Below are positions 1-13,800 of a stretch of 64,000 nt of DNA, in pieces (within the stretch, counting starts at the first letter, position 1; each line of letters begins with the position of its first letter). This stretch comes from Lytechinus variegatus (taxonomy: Eukaryota > Echinodermata > Echinoidea > Temnopleuroida > Toxopneustidae), in the NCBI RefSeq assembly GCF_018143015.1, contig NC_054740.1:53378779-53442778 (forward strand), read 5' to 3'. The notes beneath the pieces are model-generated. The model was not told the origin of the DNA. It did not search any database and worked only from the letters and a program-made list of their open reading frames with translations. Position numbers and translations under genes: made by a program.

Positions 1-640
1 CGCGGAACGCTTTCCAAAGGGGGGGGGGGCTGACCATGAAAAAATCACAATCCTATGGTAATTTTTTACGTCTCTGTACACGGTTTTGGAAAAAAAGGGG
101 GGGGGGGGGGGCTGAAGCCCCCAGCCCCCCGCTTCCGCGGCCCCTGCAATTCAGAAAGATGAACAGAAAGTGAAATATGCAACACACGCTCCGTAATTAT
201 TATTCAAGAAGAAGAAAATATAGCTAGGGAAGCAGAAGAGGAAGAGGAAAAGAGGAAGAAAATGAGCGGAAATGAGGCATTTTTTTCTGAATGATGATTA
301 CTAAATTTTAATGAGCAAATAAAGAAAGAAAGAAAGAGTGGGAGGAAGAAAGAAAGGAAGAGGGAAGGAAGGAAGAAAGAGAGAGAGGAAGAAAGAAAGA
401 AAGAAAGAAAGAAAGGAAGGAAGGAAGGAAGAAGGAAGGAAGGACGGAAGGAAGGAAGAAACGAAAAAAAAGAAAGGGAGAGAGAGAGGGAGAGAGAGAA
501 AAGGAGGCAACGGAAGGAAGAGGAAAACACAATGAAAATAAAACGAAACAAAAGGATGGAGAATAATCAGAGAGAGAGAAAGATGATAGGGTAGAAGAGG
601 TTTTGATTACGAAATTGAAGATGCGGAGTCTGAGATGTTG
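1..640. repeat. Low-complexity DNA: G-runs and purine-rich GGAA/GAAA tract
   Basis: G-runs occur near 20-30 and 98-112. A long purine tract of GAAAG and GGAAG units (about 305-520) gives artificial Ser/Phe/Leu or Lys/Arg/Glu open frames. No gene is supported. Confidence 0.8.
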
Positions 641-722
641 GAAAAGATATAAATGAATCGTCTGTTACTTGCTGTTGGATTGATACCTGTCGGTAAAAAT
701 CTACCGACAATGATTAGAATGT

Positions 723-865
723 CCAGGGTCCCGTAACAAAAAGATTAGCGATTAATAATTGTATACTCTTGATTTTTTTCCATTGATTGTACATTGTAGT
801 CAATGGAATCAATCGTAGAAAAATGTTGTACGATCATTGCTAAGGTTTGTGTTACGGGTCCCAGG
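723..865. repeat. Small inverted-repeat element (family N, copy 1)
   Basis: Ends GGGTCCCGTAAC and, inverted, GTTACGGGTCCC. Related copies are at 21718-21885 and 50827-50972. The interior has an inner ATTAGCGATTAAT-type repeat. Non-coding. Confidence 0.65.
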
Positions 866-869
866 TATA

Positions 870-1470
870 TAAAAAAGATTAGCTCGCGCTTCGCGCTCGC
901 AATAATATATTCAGTGAGATCGATTCACAACTTGTTCAATTACAAATGCAGCAGCTGGGTTTGTTCTTTATGAGATTTCATGTCAAAATATCAAAAATCT
1001 CTCAGCTTGCGCTTCGCGATAGCATGATATTTACGCTTCACATCATTCATTGACACCCTCCGTATTCATGATTACAAAAACTTCGTGGACTGTCCGATCT
1101 TAATTCGAAATCATTAACAATAAAACAGCTCGTGCTTGCATTATTGAATTGTTTAGTTATACTTACACATCGTGTTGAGGTCTTGAGGATTGCAAAAAAA
1201 AAATGTTTACAATGTCCAATTTTTAGGCCGTAAAAAAAATTCAGCTCACGCTTTGCTCTCGCAACAATTGCTTAGTTCGATACCCTCCCTCATCATGGTT
1301 ACATTGTTTCGAATGTGTTTAAGTTCTAAATCTGTAGAAAATGTCAGCTTGCGCTTCCCGCTTCCATCGATCCTATGCATATAAGTTCATGATTACAAAA
1401 GCTACTCAAAATGTTCAATTTTCAGGTATAAATAATATGAAATATAAAATTCGAGCTCGCATGGTATTTT
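870..1470. repeat. Degenerate tandem array of AGCTCGCGCTTCGCG unit
   Basis: Copies of CAGCT(C/T)GCGCTTCGCG-like sequence recur at about 881, 1003, 1126, 1242, 1344 and 1452, a spacing of 102-123 bases. The same unit occurs in opposite orientation at 2885-4190. Confidence 0.7.
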
Positions 1471-1769
1471 GTAACATTCAAGCCACGAAATGCCTTATCC
1501 TGTTATAAAAAAAAAACAGATTTGGCCGGCCAAGACGGAAAATGTGAATGAAAATATGTTTTCGCATCTCCCCCGACTAATTAAAGTTGGACCCGCCCCA
1601 GTATATTACTAAAGAGAAGAAGAGGGTAATCAGTACCGATATCTGTCGGCAAAAGCAGGTCCTCCGCTCCACACCCCTCCACTGGAAAAGTCCAAGCGAC
1701 GCCCTTCTTGCATAATAATATGTCATTAATAAGGATTTTGAATTTATTTCTGGAAAAGTATAGAATCTG

Positions 1770-1770
<1 letters not shown>

Positions 1771-1806
<36 letters not shown>
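1771..1806. repeat. (TA)n microsatellite
   Basis: Uninterrupted alternating TA run of about 34 bases. Confidence 0.95.
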
Positions 1807-1807
<1 letters not shown>

Positions 1808-2114
1808 TTGAATAAAATGGACAAGAGAATGATATTATTTGATATTATCGGGATCTAATTCTTTTTGTGAAACTTAACCGAGTCCGACGATCATGGCGAG
1901 GGAGGGGAACCTTTCTACTCCCTGATTTGAGTGCTTGTATGACTATAGTTTTTGCACGTTTCGGCAGTGGCGTATAATGAGTAAAAACAAATTAGGGGGC
2001 CAGAAAAGTAATTGCGAGCGAGCGAGCAGAGTTAAAATTTCTCTTTTTTTAAATCACAAAATTTGAGTTTTGAGATTGATTTTGACAAAATACTTTTTTT
2101 TGGGGGGGGGGGGC

Positions 2115-2383
2115 ATAATTTGAATAAACAGAGAAAAATCAAACAAGAACATAACGCTGAACATTATTTTCATCAAAATTTGATGTAAAGTAAAAAAAGA
2201 TGTAACATTGCCAAACTTCTCTTATTTTTCATAAAATATAGTTATATGCAAAACTTAGTAACATGCAAATGAGAGAGTCGATGATGTCCTGATTATTATA
2301 TTTTTTTATTTTTTGCATTATACAATATTCTAATTCTTACAGATTTGAAAACAAAGACCAACTTGACTAAGCCATAAAATTCT
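2115..2383. repeat. Degraded family A MITE fragment
   Basis: Shares GAGAAAAATCAAACAAGAAC, the TTTCATCAAAATTTGATGTAAA block and ATGCAAATGAG with the better copies at 27327 and 34316. The right arm is lost or very divergent. Confidence 0.6.
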
Positions 2384-2839
2384 AAAACAATGTCATAATT
2401 TACATCCTACACAGCAAAAACTGTGGTGTTAACCGGTGTACATAGAACATAAAAGTCAGAAAAACCCAACAATTTTTTTTAAGTAGGAGAGAATTTACAA
2501 AAGTCACTTGATAAAGCTACTTCATAATTATTCAGTCTTATAAAAAAGAAATATTTAAAAAATCCAAAATCAAAAGAAAACAAGCTTTATAAACATTTCG
2601 CAATTATGTAACTTATAAGACCAAGATGAGAGATTACTATAGCATGTATAGTAGGCCTATGCACAGATCCAGCTTTCTCCAGGGGGATTATTTTCGTTCA
2701 CAATTTCCCCGTTATGCCGCTCAAAAGCTGATTTTTGTGGAGTTTTGAAGGAGGGGGGGGGGGTGATTTAAGCTTGAAACCTTACAAAAATGCAAAACTT
2801 TAAATGAGTTTATATCAATTAACAGTGGCGTACCGTGGG

Positions 2840-4190
2840 TCACGGCATGGGGGGGGGCACCAGCAAAAATTTCGAGTCACATAGGGAGCGCGCGAAGCGC
2901 GCTCAGTTGCCAGGTATGCTGACCTATAGAGATATTTCAAGGACATGCAGTGCCATTAAACGGATATGTATCTCACTGATTAAATAATGCGAGCGCGAAG
3001 CGCGAGCTGAAAATTTTTGATATTCAGACCTAGAAAGGGACATATTAAATAAGCACATTTTTTGTAATCATGATACGTATAGGCACGTATTGTATTACCG
3101 GACACTATCATATTTCCGGACGCGCATATTATGCGTATGAAATCAATTTCGTACCGTAAGACTTCCGCAGATCAATTTCACAGATCAATTCAAAGAACAA
3201 AATTGCAAAAACAAGGCGAAAAAATCCAACTTTTACCTTATTTTTCTCTAAAATGACAGAAAACGCTTATAACATAGTTTTGCATTAACAATTGATCCCA
3301 ATTGATCTATTTTCTGATGGAAATACGGGCATAATTATTTGCCGAATTTTAATCTCGTCCGCTCCATCGCTCAGATCGTCGACGGCTAGTTCTCAAGGTA
3401 CTCGGTAGTCCGGCCGTGCGCGAGGTTTACCGTGATAGATCCAGATCTAGAGAGCCGTCGACGATCGACAGCGCATCGATCGAACTTGATGACTGAGGGT
3501 CACGATATGAACGAGCATTAATACTGGAAAGTGCCATATCGAACGCGCGATAAAAAATGAAATTGGTTAGCAAACACAAATTTATTACAAAGATCTGTTC
3601 AGAATCGATATAAGAAAGCAAACAAAAATTTAGAATTTACTCATGATATGATATATCATGAAAAAATCACACGCAATTCTTTCTTACATCAATATAATCA
3701 AGAATATTTTTACCCATCCGGCGCGCGTCCGGAATTATGATGTAATTTGTCACGCACGAAAATAATTGTTTTTTCGCGAAGGGTATGCGGCAAGTGCGGT
3801 GCAAAGAAAACGGTTGGAATATATAAAATAATTTCGTCATATTCATAATTTTCAGAATATTTGGAATAGCAAGTGATAATTTTTCTTGATTGTATTTCCT
3901 CTAGTTGTCATTTTTAAAGCACTGAAATAAAGGTGTCCGGCAATAGGATACACTGCCATACCTGCCTTGCTAAACAAACAATGTGAGCGCGAAGCGCGAG
4001 CTGAAATTTTTGTATATATTGACCACAAACAGGGAATATATAGGGATCCATTAAGAGTATACATATCTCAGCATAGTCACCTTTGGGAATTCGGGCCATA
4101 GAGTTAAATACGTAACTCTATGGCCGGACCTCAATGAATATGATCCTGCGTCTTTTTCGAGCACGGTACGTGCCTTATTCTGTACCAGGC
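2840..4190. repeat. Repeat region with GCGCGAAGCGCGAGCT units and an inserted CCGGACA-bounded segment
   Basis: GAGCGCGAAGCGCGAGCTGA copies occur at about 2990 and 3983, with variants at 2889 and 4188. Between them, ACCGGACACTA (about 3098) and an inverted GGTGTCCGG (about 3932), plus inner CCGGACGCGC/GCGCGTCCGG, suggest an insertion of roughly 0.85 kb. A perfect hairpin (GGCCATAGAGTTA, inverted) lies at 4093-4125. No coding signal. Confidence 0.55.
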
Positions 4191-4378
4191 GCGCGCTTCG
4201 CTCTTTGAACTTGAATAAACCAAGGAATAAACCCCCAAAAACAACACACACAGAGAGATCTCTGCATATGTTATACACGTCCGGACGTCCTTGCATTACC
4301 GGTACGGTATATTGCATGTGTATGCACACATCTAACACACACACTCACCTCACGTGATCGATCCGGCCGATAGTCCAG

Positions 4379-4774
4379 TAATATAGTCCCTATCGATATC
4401 CTAAGTTATATCTATAGCTCGAGCTAGCTGCGAAGGAGACAGTCAGCCTTCGCCGATCCCCGTTTCTGATCCTTTTTGTTCTGTAAAAAGTTGTTATGGA
4501 TGTATAAGTTGGATATATATTCCTGGAGGTATGGATATTCCTTCAGCGGAGAATGCAGTTGAAATTACTGAGTTTGGTTGCTGAAAGTCACAACCCAGTT
4601 ATACGATTTAAGCAGAAGAAAAGGCAAAAGCAGAGGACCCACTCTGGCATCCTTCCCGGTACGGTACCGGTAATTCGGCCCTGAGCTTCCGGGTACCTAA
4701 TCTGTGTTTTCTCGCTCTCCTGCGCTGCTAGCACTGGGGAGCTCAGAGCAGAGCAAGGGCGGAGACGCGGAGAG
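4379..4774 (+). promoter_or_regulatory. 5' flank of Bfr1-like gene
   Basis: Immediately upstream of the ATG the sequence becomes GC-rich (CTCTCCTGCGCTGCTAGC, then GGCGGAGACGCGG). An AT-rich GATATATATTCC lies near 4512. The transcription start cannot be fixed from sequence alone. Confidence 0.3.
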
Positions 4775-4844
4775 ATGGCTGAAGCGAGTGCGACAACAGA
4801 TACTGAGGAGGATGGGAAATTACGACCTTCATCTGGAAGTGATG
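4775..4844 (+). CDS. Bfr1-like gene, coding exon 1
   Basis: Encodes MAEASATTDTEEDGKLRPSS and three more residues. The start ATG sits in GAGAGATGGCT, with G at +4. The exon ends GATG before donor GTGAGG, leaving phase 1. A GC-richer stretch lies just upstream. The start was chosen because this acidic N-terminus joins exon 2 in frame. Confidence 0.8.
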
Positions 4845-7800
4845 GTGAGGTTCATTTGAAATCCTGGCCAAATTTGTAATTAGATTGACCTGTGTAACAG
4901 TAGACTTCTCTACTTTGTGTTTGTCTGATTTTGCCCAATGGTTTAGCCTTATTTTAGTAATAATAATATTTATAGGTTTAAATTACTTTAAAGTAAACTT
5001 AAGTTTAGGCCTGCAAAGTAGTTAAGTACGTTACTGTGTCTTTATTGCCAGACAGTAACAGTTGCCAAATGTCAATGACGAAGTCGGCAAGAATGAAACT
5101 GTCTTTAATTTAGTAGGCTAACCGATTAATTATTTTTAGTCATTTTCCCCCCTCAATTTTATTGTTGAAAATTAATCTAATACTAGGCCTATTAGGGCCT
5201 ATAATATATAGAAATCCAGTTATTTGCCTCATCCAATGTCAACGACAACGGTAATACGGTATACTAAAAACTAAAGCTTACTAAAAACAAATGTTTCTGA
5301 CATTTAATTTTTCCATCTGCCTCCTGGCACTGCCACTAGCCAGGAGGCTCCGAGAGAGTAAAATTCATTCATTAACATGTGCTTACTCTCCTATCCTGCC
5401 TGCTTCTTGAGAGGAAAAAATCATTTACTGACATAGGCTTACTCTCAATGAAGCCAGGTATCCATATCCATTTATGTGCGTGTAGGCCGCCAAAACCTGA
5501 AACTTCCGCCCCCGAGATTTCTACTTTCCTTCTAAAAGATCTAGCCCTAAATCATGTACATGGGATGCAACTTCATTTCCGACATTTTTGCGCCGAGCCG
5601 CCATCGATTTCATTTTCAAAGAAGAATTCATCACAAAAAAGAGAAAAATATCATGACAAGACGCATGCGTCGGGTAACGTTGGTGAAGAACAAAAGGAAA
5701 CAAGATTGCGGCGTAAACATTGGGCAAGTCTCTTCTGTCTTGCCATATTTTTCTAATTTTTTGGATGAATTCTTCTTTAAAAATAAAATCGATGGCGCAA
5801 AAATGTCGGAAATGAAGTTGCATCCCATGTACATGATTTAGGGCTAGATCTTTTAGAAGGAAAGTAAGTAGAAATCTCGGGGGCGAAAGTTTCAGGGTTT
5901 GGCGGCCTACACGCACGTGAATGGATCGGGATACCTGGCTTCATTGAGGGTAAGCCTACATCAGTAAATGATTTTTACTCTCAAGAAGCCGCCTGGCTAT
6001 ACTCTCCAGGAGCCGGGGATTGCGTCCAATTTATGTGCGTGTACCGCCAAAAACCCTGAAATTCTGGCCCCCGAGATTTCTACTTTCCTTCTAAATCTAG
6101 CCCTAAATCATGTAAATGAGATACAACTTCATCTCCTACATTTATATGATATTGATTTCATCTTTGAACGAGAAAAAGAAATTAATTTAAAAAAAATGAG
6201 AAAAGCATGATAAAAAGATGGGGAAACCTGCCGGATGTTTATGTCTCCATCTTGTTTCTTTTCGTTCTTTGCCAAGCTATGTGACGCATATCCTCAGACA
6301 GATATACATGTAACAGCTATTTATTATATAGACGTCATTGCAAATGTGAATTTTGAAATGTGTTTTTCTTAAATTTGATCTGCTGCACATAAAATGGTGT
6401 CAAAAGTTAATGCAACATTGGATCACCCTAGTATATGTATTTTGCAGTTTTAATCAATAATTAAATCTGTAACAAAAATTCAATAATTATCTGCTATTGT
6501 ATGCATTTTGATTACACTAATTAACAATATTTAATTTCACATTTTTGCCCCCAAAATGCCTGTCACTGTATATGCTTGGCGAAATTACTTCATCATGGAT
6601 CTGTTTGTTGCAATGATACACAACATTTGTACTAAACATTAAGTTTACAAATTAGATGATTAACCAAATTTCTCTAGTTTACTATTTGAATAGGTTGCAG
6701 AAATATGAGGCTGACAGTCATATTACATACAGTATAGTACATGTAAGTTGTTACATGTAATTGAGTTTAATAAACATTCAATCATTCACCGGCTTCGTCA
6801 CCCCCGTTACTTTAAAAGTGCTATAGTTTTTGTTCCTGAAATTGTATTGATCTAATTTATATTTATCCTATAGTTCTAGCTTCAAAATGAAATCTTACTC
6901 CAAAAAATTTGGTCAAGATGCTGTGATGTAGCAACAATTTATCCATGGCACCATGTGGGAATATTGCTCTTTTGCCACCCTTTTTTGTATTTACCCAACT
7001 TATGAAATGCGATCATAAGCTTGTTTCACCATAATTACTGTGTGTCTGTATTTGGATATGTACAGGTGAATGCAGGCGAAAATCTAAAGATGTGAGCCGG
7101 ACTAAATCCCAGCATAAAGTTGATTTGAAACAAAAATATCAATCAAGCGTGTAGTGATAACTGAAACTTTCAAAGTCTAATGTAATTGTAAAATAAGAAA
7201 TCTGTGGCATCCTAGAATTTTTTTTAATGTTCTACTTGTATGGACAATAGACATGTTTGTATTTTGTGTGGATTTTACATTAGTATCAAATTTTCAGCAT
7301 GCAATGCAGCTACATGTAGTAAAGGAACTTTGCATAGGTTTTCTGCTTTACATTACCAGTGGATCCTCTGAAAAAAAATTGTGATTAAACCCCATTTCAT
7401 ATCACAAGAATTGCATGAGCTGGTAATATTCTCCTGTGTGTATGTATGTTCTGAGAGAAACAAACTTTACAATGTGTCTTTCATGTTTTAATGAATGAAA
7501 AAAAAATCACATTTCATTTGAATAATTAACATACATGTACTTAACAAAATTAGCATACCAGCTAAAATGTGTACCTCACATGTACGTGTACAAGCAAATT
7601 ATTATTAAAGTGTCACTACTTTCTTAATTTACATCCAAGTTTGATGATTTTCTAGACTAGAGTGTTGCTTGTTTGATTTCTCTTGTACAGTAATAAATTA
7701 TCAACTTTTTGACTTCACATTTAAATCACCAAATACATGTAAAATAAAACCAGGGAAATTTGTATTTTGATATTTTTACATGTAATAAAAATGGGATTTT

Positions 7801-10800
7801 TTCAGCTTTGTGAAAATTGAAAACAGCAGGGGACAAAGGGCATGGGACTGATTTTGGCTTAAGATTATAAAGTGAACAGTTTTCTTTGAAAGACACTATC
7901 AACAGCCTTGATGGTTTTCTGAGAATGCCAGGGTCTGTGCTGCTTGTGGTTAGGCTACCCTTACTGTATTCTTCCACATGCTCTGCTGTAAACTCTTCAT
8001 GCATTGTGCATGCAAGGAATTGTTAGTGTACAGTTGTACATGTACATGGTCCATGTAAAATGTACATGCACGTGAATAGAATGTTCATCCATGGCCCAGT
8101 TTTACAAAGATTTATGTTTGATCCAATCAATCGTAACTTTATGGAAATCCATCAGTGTCATAATTTTTCTACGGGAAATTTGCACAGTGTCCTTTGTAAA
8201 CAAAGAGAAGCGCAGTGAATTTTTAAGAAATCAATCAATGAATGCGTGAATATACATCATAGCTGAAAAATATTTTGAACAAACATGCATAATACATGTA
8301 CATGTATTGTAGATGATACATGTAGATGTTGAAGTTGCTGGCCGTCCATAGTTGTGATTGATCGGATCAATCGCAATTCTTTGTGAGACGGGGCCTAGGT
8401 GTACCCCCAACTCCCTGTTTCTGCATCATACATGTACATGTACATGTATGTAGAACATATCAACGTCATGACTCTAGAGCTGTTATTCATTTAATAGAAT
8501 ATGCACACATTTAGGCCTACAAAATGTACTTTAAATTATATGTAATTAATTTTACCTTCATCCCAATACAGATGTGACTTACAATACATGTACATTACAG
8601 GTATTACAGTGCGCCATACATGTATGTGCCTGTCGAAAAAAAAAGAGAAAAAAACCAATGGCATGCATTAGTTGAAATATCTTTTATGACTTGAATCTGG
8701 TATACATGCATATGCACATACTTTACAGCCAGGTATGCCCCTACTTTATATGTTATTTATTTTAAGTTCATCCACCATCACAATCTCTATTAAAAAAAGA
8801 CAGTGCACATGTACATGTAACCTGTAATTTTGTACAATGTACAATTTTGGTATAACTACACATACATGTATGAATATGTATGTCCATGCACATGTACATT
8901 ATGTTTGTGCATGTATTTGCGTAGGTGTACATACATGTATATATTCACATGTATATATCTGTTCTTTATGTTGTTTATATGGATAATAATATCCTTCTCT
9001 TTCATATGAAAACCAGTTGTACAGGTACATACCTGTAGAGATGAATTCTTGAATACATACAATATGTAGGTTAATTAAAGCCCACATATGTTTCATTATC
9101 ATTATTTATTAGGCAAAAAAATATAAAGAACAATACATTTCAGTACTAACAAAGATAAGAAATATCAACCATTGGAATGTCACAGACAGAAAAAAAATAA
9201 CTACACTGGTATTACTGTGGCATAAAGCCTCCTGTTACTGTAAAACATGATATACATACATGTACATGTACTGTACATATCCCCCCCCTGCACAATAAAT
9301 CATTTGATTCTGGGTGTGACCAAAAGTGTCAATCTTTGTGCTTGACTGCATACAAGTCCCTGGATTTACAAACCACACACTACATGGGTCTAGGGTAGTA
9401 GACTACAGTGGCCTGGGATTGCATCGAAACAGAAGGAGATGGTGTAATCCTTGGCTGAACAAAATAACCCAGCCCAGGGCAGGGGTTGCTTGGTTTTAGG
9501 TACACGTGTACCAAACTATGGGATGTCATCATCTTTTGTGTCTACAGCCATTGACACCAATGTACATTATTGAATTGCGTGTAAAGTAAAACTTCAATAA
9601 CAGTAGTATTATATTTTCATTGAAATATTAATGGAATGCATCCATTCTTGTATTGTATTGCATTTAATTGTACAGTGTAGGATCCTTTCATAGATGTATT
9701 TACACCTCCCTAAGCAGAAAAAGTACCAGTAAATTTATTACATTGTAAGATCCTTTAATAAATGTATTTACACCTCCCTAAGCAACAAAAAGTACCAGTG
9801 AATTTAAAAAGAAAACTGAAATATTTTTGCTTCAAACCTTGTGCATTCATACAACTTGGACTTGCTAAAAAGCAAAGTTACTGTTTTCATTGAAAATATC
9901 CCTTCAAGGGAAAATCCCTGCAGAAGTACATGTACATGTAGTTGTGACTTTGTGTGTTTTAAGGTATGATAATTACGGGCTTTAATACATGTAAATACAA
10001 TGTAGTATAGTAATTCGTATGCCCAGGAACATGAGGACACATACTGGTACTGTACATGCATCCTCTGTAGATTCCATTGTACAAAACACACAGTGTAAAC
10101 AGAATACATGTACATGTACATGTATTGTATTGAATTGTATGTAGGAAATGCTGTGACATGTTATTAATAGCCCTGACGAGTGGCTGACCTTCACACATTT
10201 CAAATAATTATATTCAAAATTTACCAATCCGAATGTATGGGTATATTAGTGATTAGTCATGGATACTGTAGGCCTGCTATGAGTTTATTTTATATGGCCT
10301 ACATGTATGTTCAATTCATGTGCAGTATGCATGTAAAGGGCACTTGCACTAATGAGAAGGTTTACATGTACATGTACATGTTGGCCTGTACATGTACAGT
10401 AGGTCTACGTGTGCTAAAAAACCTCACACAACTTCTGTGTTACATACAGTAGCCTACATGTACGGTTGAGGCCAAAAGTTTACATACACCCATGGAATTC
10501 AGTTAAATTTGTTTGCCTGCCAAACATTGTAAAATTTGCTATATCTTCAGAAATGTACATACTACCATGACAAAATTGGTATCAAATGAAAGAGTGTATT
10601 AAGCTTTTTCACATGATTGGGATGCTGTTGTGATTAAAGTTTATTTCAGGTGGAATTTTCTTTGAGGAAAAAAAAGGAAAATTCATGCCAAATGTATTCT
10701 ATTGTTTATTATATTTTCAAACATTGTCTCATAGAAATATATAAATGTCAAATCTATGATTTATTTTACATTTTCTATCATGATATGTCACCACTTAATA

Positions 10801-13800
10801 AAATTGTGTAATCTGAAATGTTTGTGTTGAGAAGTAACTAGCACAAATGTTGAAACGTTTTTCACAAGTTTTTATTTTTAATTTGTCTAAAATATGAAGA
10901 TTTTCTAGGAAAAAATGACACCTGAATATTTATAAGCTCCTGATGACATAGCAATGTGATGAAGGAACATGACATACATGTACATGTACTCATTCATTTG
11001 ATATCAAATTTGTCATGATACATGTAGCACAAATATTTTACAAGATACAGTAAATTTTATATTTGGCAAGTGTCGACTTTTCTTTGAATTTCCTGGGTGT
11101 ACATGTATGTACATATAAACTTCTGGCGTCAACTGTATGTCTGGGGATTTACATACTGTACATGCACATTAGCTTCTGTACAATTCTAATAGCTGTACAT
11201 GTATTACAGAATTGCAATGACCACTTTGTGTGCATAAATATACATGCTTCCCGAGTGTCAATATTAAATTTTAACATGTAGGCCTATATGAATGTACATG
11301 TAGCCTAAAATGTATGACGAAGATTGTTACTTTACAGTACATGTACCTTTCATTTTTTGAGAGCTATTATGCTCCTTTTAAAATCTGTGATTTTATACAT
11401 GTATTTCTACGGCATTTACTTGTGATTTATATTATGGCGGCTTGTCGTTGTTCAAAACCCACCTACACCCGAGAAAGGAAATTATATTTGGTATGGTGTC
11501 GAAAATCTGTCCATCTGATGGTCAATCGGATCGGGGTCGCCCTAGCCATTAACTAGTCACTGTGGTCTAGTAGTTAAGGCACCGGCGTTCAAAGTTGGGG
11601 GCCTGGGTTCGATTCCCGGCAGAGAAATTTTTCCGGCATCACCAATTTTTCTAAAGGGCAGATAGCTCTGGGAAACCTTGATTTAAGCTATGCCTACCAT
11701 TGTTCTCTTCATCCATTTCTTTCACAAAATATTTAAATAAAGAGTTGCCAAAGCTGTCGTACATATATATACATATATATATATTTGAGATCAGTAGTAT
11801 GGAGAGGGCCGTAGCAAGGTCAATACCCGAGACTATAGATCAGCTTCTCTTCTTTGAGTTTGCAATCCGTCTCACGTTCGCAAGAGATGGCAACGCATAC
11901 CTGTAGATCGTTGATGAAAATTCAGGTTGGTTGAAATGCGTTGCTACTGGAAGGCCAGGTGTGTTACATGTAAGTCGGATCGAAGGGAGATGCTCTGTTA
12001 CTCTGTCAGCCCAGAGGTTGTTTGGTCTCCCTGATGTAAAGCTTAGTGCAGCGAGAGCATCGTATAGCATATACAACGTTTCTATATATTTTTTTTTGGG
12101 GGGGAGGAAGTCTTAATTCAATGGGGTATAACAGATTTCAAAACAATTGTAAGGTGGTGGGGTCTGAACATGTTCCAACTTGATTCTCAACTATGGCCTG
12201 TCACCTTTCATTGAACTTTATAGCAAGCCTACACTTGGGAAGCACTGTGGTGTAGCAGTTTGGACTCTGCCATGCAATCAGAGGGTCGTGTGTTTGAATC
12301 CCCCATGGCTTAGATTTCTTTGGCAAGGTGTTAATCTACACTTTGCCATTCTCCACCCAGGTGTTACATGTATTGAGGGTACCTGATAGGATGCGGAAGC
12401 CTATGTCGTATGCCTAGTAATTTAGTCTTGGAACGCTTGTCAGAATGCTCCCCAGGGAGTGAAGAAATGCACACATTGTGTGGGGGCATGCCAGAATCCA
12501 ATGTCTACATGTAAGTACATGTAATAATGATCGCAATGCAAACTGCTGAAACAAAGTGTAATATAGCACTGTATCTACATGTACATGTAGGTTCTCAAAA
12601 GAATGGGTTTATGGAAGGGAGTGAAATTAATACCCCTCTTCTAATATGAATTTTCAGACTTCTAAATGAAGCATGTTCAAATGAACTTGGTCGGCAAATA
12701 AAAAGGTGCTGTCCTTGCATCAGGAAGTGTGTTTACATGTCGAGTCAAATTAGACTTGTTTCAACAAGTGTATTCTCTTTGTTTCAATTGTTAGCTTCCT
12801 ATGAATGATGGATATAAACATCGATATCTCATAATTAACTTATTTGAAAACAACTTCACTCGTAGAAAGTTATACCTCTTACATGTACATGTAGGCATCG
12901 TCAATCAAGTTTTTCCCATTGAGTTACATCATGGCACCGAATGCTCAGTATTGCTGCCTACATGTCTTTGTCAGTCATTATGGTATGTTACCTTTTTTTC
13001 ATATTCGTTTTAAAAGAAGATGCAACGCAGCTGAATCGCACAGTGGATCCTAACATAGGCTCATTAGCTTTATTACCGGTAATCATTCGGCGGTTTTTAG
13101 AAAAAAACCCAGGCTGAAATGAATTCTAAAAAAAAATATGTCAATTAAGTCTATAATATTGCAAGACAGGGAGTGCAAAGGTATTAACCGGTGTGTTGGC
13201 TCAGTTGGTAGAGCATCTGTCTCACAACTGGTAGGTACATGTACAATGTAGGGAGTTAAAGTGATTGGTTAACATTGGTTTGACTTTTAAAAAATCTGAG
13301 CTAGAAGGTCACACTTGTCACCTGTGTCTGCGATATGTTACAAAAATGAAGCCCAGAAAAAATTGCGTTCCAAAATAATTATTTAGTACTTTAAAAATTG
13401 AAATACAAAGTGACCGGAAACACCATCTTCATTTCATCCCATACACTTATGTGTACTATTTAGGCGTCTATAAGACCCCTGTTACATCTGAAAGTTTCCT
13501 ACCCGAGACCCGACCGAGTCCACTTGCAACCTTGACTGGATTGTTGGTGGATTAGCTTCGCGAACGGACCGAGTCCGAAATGTGGTCTGTTTACATCACA
13601 GTGTTCATTCCTCCCTATCGCCCTATCTGTACTGTTTCGAGCGGCATCCGATTGCTGACACCTTTAAAAGGCGCTCTCGATCTAGGCTCCGAATAATTCG
13701 CGCGCGCTAATTGAAGTTACCCGAGATTCTGAAAGAATGCTGATGATCCCAGCAGTCGTTGAAGATATGATCGACTTGAAAAGGATACGTTTAAAATGCT

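Noticed and set aside
204..551. Ser/Phe/Leu-rich and Lys/Arg/Glu-rich frames
   Set aside because: Artefacts of a purine-rich tract.
870..1470. CRISPR-like array
   Set aside because: Units are degenerate, spacing varies, and the context is eukaryotic; an old tandem repeat is the simpler reading.
5521..5916. 131-codon frame on minus and 125-codon frame on plus
   Set aside because: They share peptides because they lie in two inverted arms of a repeat.
11556..11626. Functional tRNA gene
   Set aside because: A and B boxes are present, but acceptor and anticodon stems do not form; it fits a SINE head.
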